Shown here piece by piece: positions 62,900 through 64,000 of a stretch of DNA of 64,000 bases. Position 1 is the first letter of the stretch. Every line of letters begins with the position of its first letter. The stretch is from contig FOZF01000001.1 in NCBI GenBank assembly GCA_900113425.1, positions 970,358-1,034,357 of the forward strand. Direction: 5' to 3'. Made by a program: the position numbers and the translations under genes. Under the pieces are notes generated by a model, which searched no databases, had not been told where the DNA came from, and saw only the letters and a list, made by a program, of their open reading frames with translations. The stretch comes from Stenotrophomonas maltophilia. Its GTDB lineage: Bacteria; Pseudomonadota; Gammaproteobacteria; Xanthomonadales; Xanthomonadaceae.

Positions 62900-63982
62900 T
62901 CAGTGTGCGCTGGCCTCGCCCTCGTGCGGGGCATCGTCCAGTGTTTCCACGCTGCGCCCATGCAGGCGCCGCCAGATCCAGCGCAGCGCATGGGGCGGAG
63001 CCGACGGCAGCTGCTCCAGCAGGGCCAGCATGCGGCCCTGGGTGGAGTGGCCATGCCGGCACAGCAGGCTCGCCGCCGCCGCCGCGCTGCCCAGCCGCAG
63101 GCTGTCGGCCAGAGGGCCCGAGGCGTCGGCCGCCAGGGTCTGGTGCACCGGGTCGGGCAGCTCCCAGGCGGCGGCCACCCGCTGGGCCAGCGGCAACGAC
63201 CACTGTTGCAGCAGCTGCAGGGCCAGGGCCGGCTGCACGTCCTCGCCGCGCGCCTGGGCCTCCTGCAGCAGCTGGCGCATCACCAGCGCCGCACCCAGTC
63301 CCTGCACCAGGCCCAGCCACTGCGCGGCGAAGGCATCGCCGGAGTTCACGCTGCGTGCGTGGTCGGCAGCAGCACGCGATGCCAGCAGGGCGTGCTCCCA
63401 GGTGATCGCGCTGAACTGCGGGAACCGCTCGCACTGAACCTGCATCACCGGCTGCACCAGCACAGCGCTGATGATCTGCCGCACGCCTTCCGTGCCGACC
63501 AGGGTCACCGCCCGCTGCAGGCTCTCGACCGGGCGTTCGTGCACCTTGTACGCGGGACTGTTGGCGATGCGCAGCAGGTTGCCGGTAAGTACCGGATCCT
63601 GGCCGATGATCGCCGCCATCACCCGTGCCGAAGCGGCATCATCGTTGACGGTCTGGATCAGCTGCGGCAGCAGCTGCGGCCGGCGCGGCAGCTGCCGCGT
63701 CGCCCAGTCGCGATCCTGCAGTGCGTCCGCCACCGCCTGCGCCAGTCCGGCGCTGGCGGCATCGACAGGGCCGGGCTCGCCGGCCAGTCGCGGGTACAGC
63801 GCCAGCGCGTGCAGGCCACGCTGCAGGTGCGCGGCGATTTCTCCCGGCGGCAGGGAGTCTCCCTGCAGGCGGGCAGCCGCAGCGGCCACCGCCTGACGCG
63901 GCCCGGCCGACAGACGTGACGGCGCCGCGCCGGTCAGCGACGCAAGCCAGCGGCGCACCCTGCGTGCCCAGGCCAGCGTCAC
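62900..63982 (-). CDS. HDOD domain protein
   Basis: A 360-residue protein. The HDOD domain (about residues 96-300) has RRPQLLPQLIQTVNDDAASARVMAAIIGQDPVLTGNLLRIANSPAYKV and AVTLVGTEGVRQIISAVLVQPVM. The catalytic His-Asp pair of true HD enzymes is not visible, as in other HDOD proteins, which act as signalling or regulatory output modules. An N-terminal Arg/Ala-rich region precedes it. The GTG at 63982 has AGGA about 9 nt upstream; the frame is still open at the window end, so an earlier start outside the window is possible. It converges on the PLD gene with a 3-nt gap. Confidence 0.82.
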   Translation of the reverse strand: MTLAWARRVRRWLASLTGAAPSRLSAGPRQAVAAAAARLQGDSLPPGEIAAHLQRGLHALALYPRLAGEPGPVDAASAGLAQAVADALQDRDWATRQLPRRPQLLPQLIQTVNDDAASARVMAAIIGQDPVLTGNLLRIANSPAYKVHERPVESLQRAVTLVGTEGVRQIISAVLVQPVMQVQCERFPQFSAITWEHALLASRAAADHARSVNSGDAFAAQWLGLVQGLGAALVMRQLLQEAQARGEDVQPALALQLLQQWSLPLAQRVAAAWELPDPVHQTLAADASGPLADSLRLGSAAAAASLLCRHGHSTQGRMLALLEQLPSAPPHALRWIWRRLHGRSVETLDDAPHEGEASAH

Positions 63983-64000
63983 CGGCCGTGATCCTGTCGA

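Overview
The window looks like chromosomal DNA of a Stenotrophomonas species (Xanthomonadaceae, S. maltophilia complex or a close relative). The evidence is uniformly high GC, dense gene packing with ATGA stop/start overlaps, and family-typical gene blocks: leuS-lptE-holA-nadD-rsfS-rlmH, maf-rng-yhdP-tldD, pmbA-darP and tilS-xseB-ispA. I see no insertion sequence, prophage, integron, CRISPR array or rRNA operon, and no island of deviant composition. Nearly all genes look native core or genus-level accessory genes.

Layout. 1-4.4 kb: the cut end of a DUF418 membrane protein, a SlyD-type prolyl isomerase, two adjacent NlpC/P60 cell-wall peptidases, and a dicarboxylate/amino-acid symporter on the minus strand. 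4.5-9.2 kb: a lipoprotein alkaline phosphatase, tilS, xseB-ispA and a small DUF4870 membrane protein. 9.3-18.9 kb: TldD/TldE protease halves, DarP, giant AsmA-like YhdP, RNase G and Maf. 19-25.2 kb: SIMPL protein, TonB, a large TonB-dependent receptor and an APC-type transporter. 25.2-31.4 kb: tRNA-Asn and the leuS-to-rlmH housekeeping block. 31.5-36.6 kb: a DUF998 membrane protein, a thioredoxin-TPR protein, then a translationally coupled pair of a LysM/FecR envelope protein and a CHASE2-GGDEF diguanylate cyclase. 36.6-42.7 kb: DUF4442, DUF502, queuosine-precursor transporter, DUF885 peptidase, serine hydrolase, VOC protein and DUF2147. 42.8-46.4 kb: metG, HAD phosphatase, a membrane-anchor-less RnfB and RidA. 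46.5-53.8 kb: MprF and an AcvB/VirJ-like protein facing each other, small membrane and metal proteins, an HD hydrolase, a TPR protein and YjdM. 53.9-64 kb: YegD-like Hsp70, YkgJ, an ECF sigma/anti-sigma/DUF4097 operon, a short MscS channel, a TraR/DksA zinc finger, DUF2058, YgjP, an RsuA-like protein that lacks its catalytic Asp, a cardiolipin-synthase-like PLD protein, and an HDOD protein.

The most interesting signals are: (i) the FecR/LysM plus CHASE2-GGDEF operon, whose promoter carries three alternating CTGAACG half-sites and whose leader has a strong hairpin; (ii) an RsuA-family pseudouridine synthase with Pro in place of the catalytic Asp; (iii) a 19-codon upstream ORF overlapping the mprF start, with the presumed lysyl-PG hydrolase AcvB/VirJ convergent to mprF; (iv) a 7-4-7 tandem repeat upstream of the second NlpC/P60 gene; (v) five genes whose -10-like hexamer ends exactly 6 nt before the start codon, implying leaderless mRNAs; (vi) three members of a covarying palindromic repeat placed just after stop codons; and (vii) three DnaA-box-like 9-mers in one divergent intergenic region. 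All functional calls rest on motif and family recognition by eye; no database search was run.
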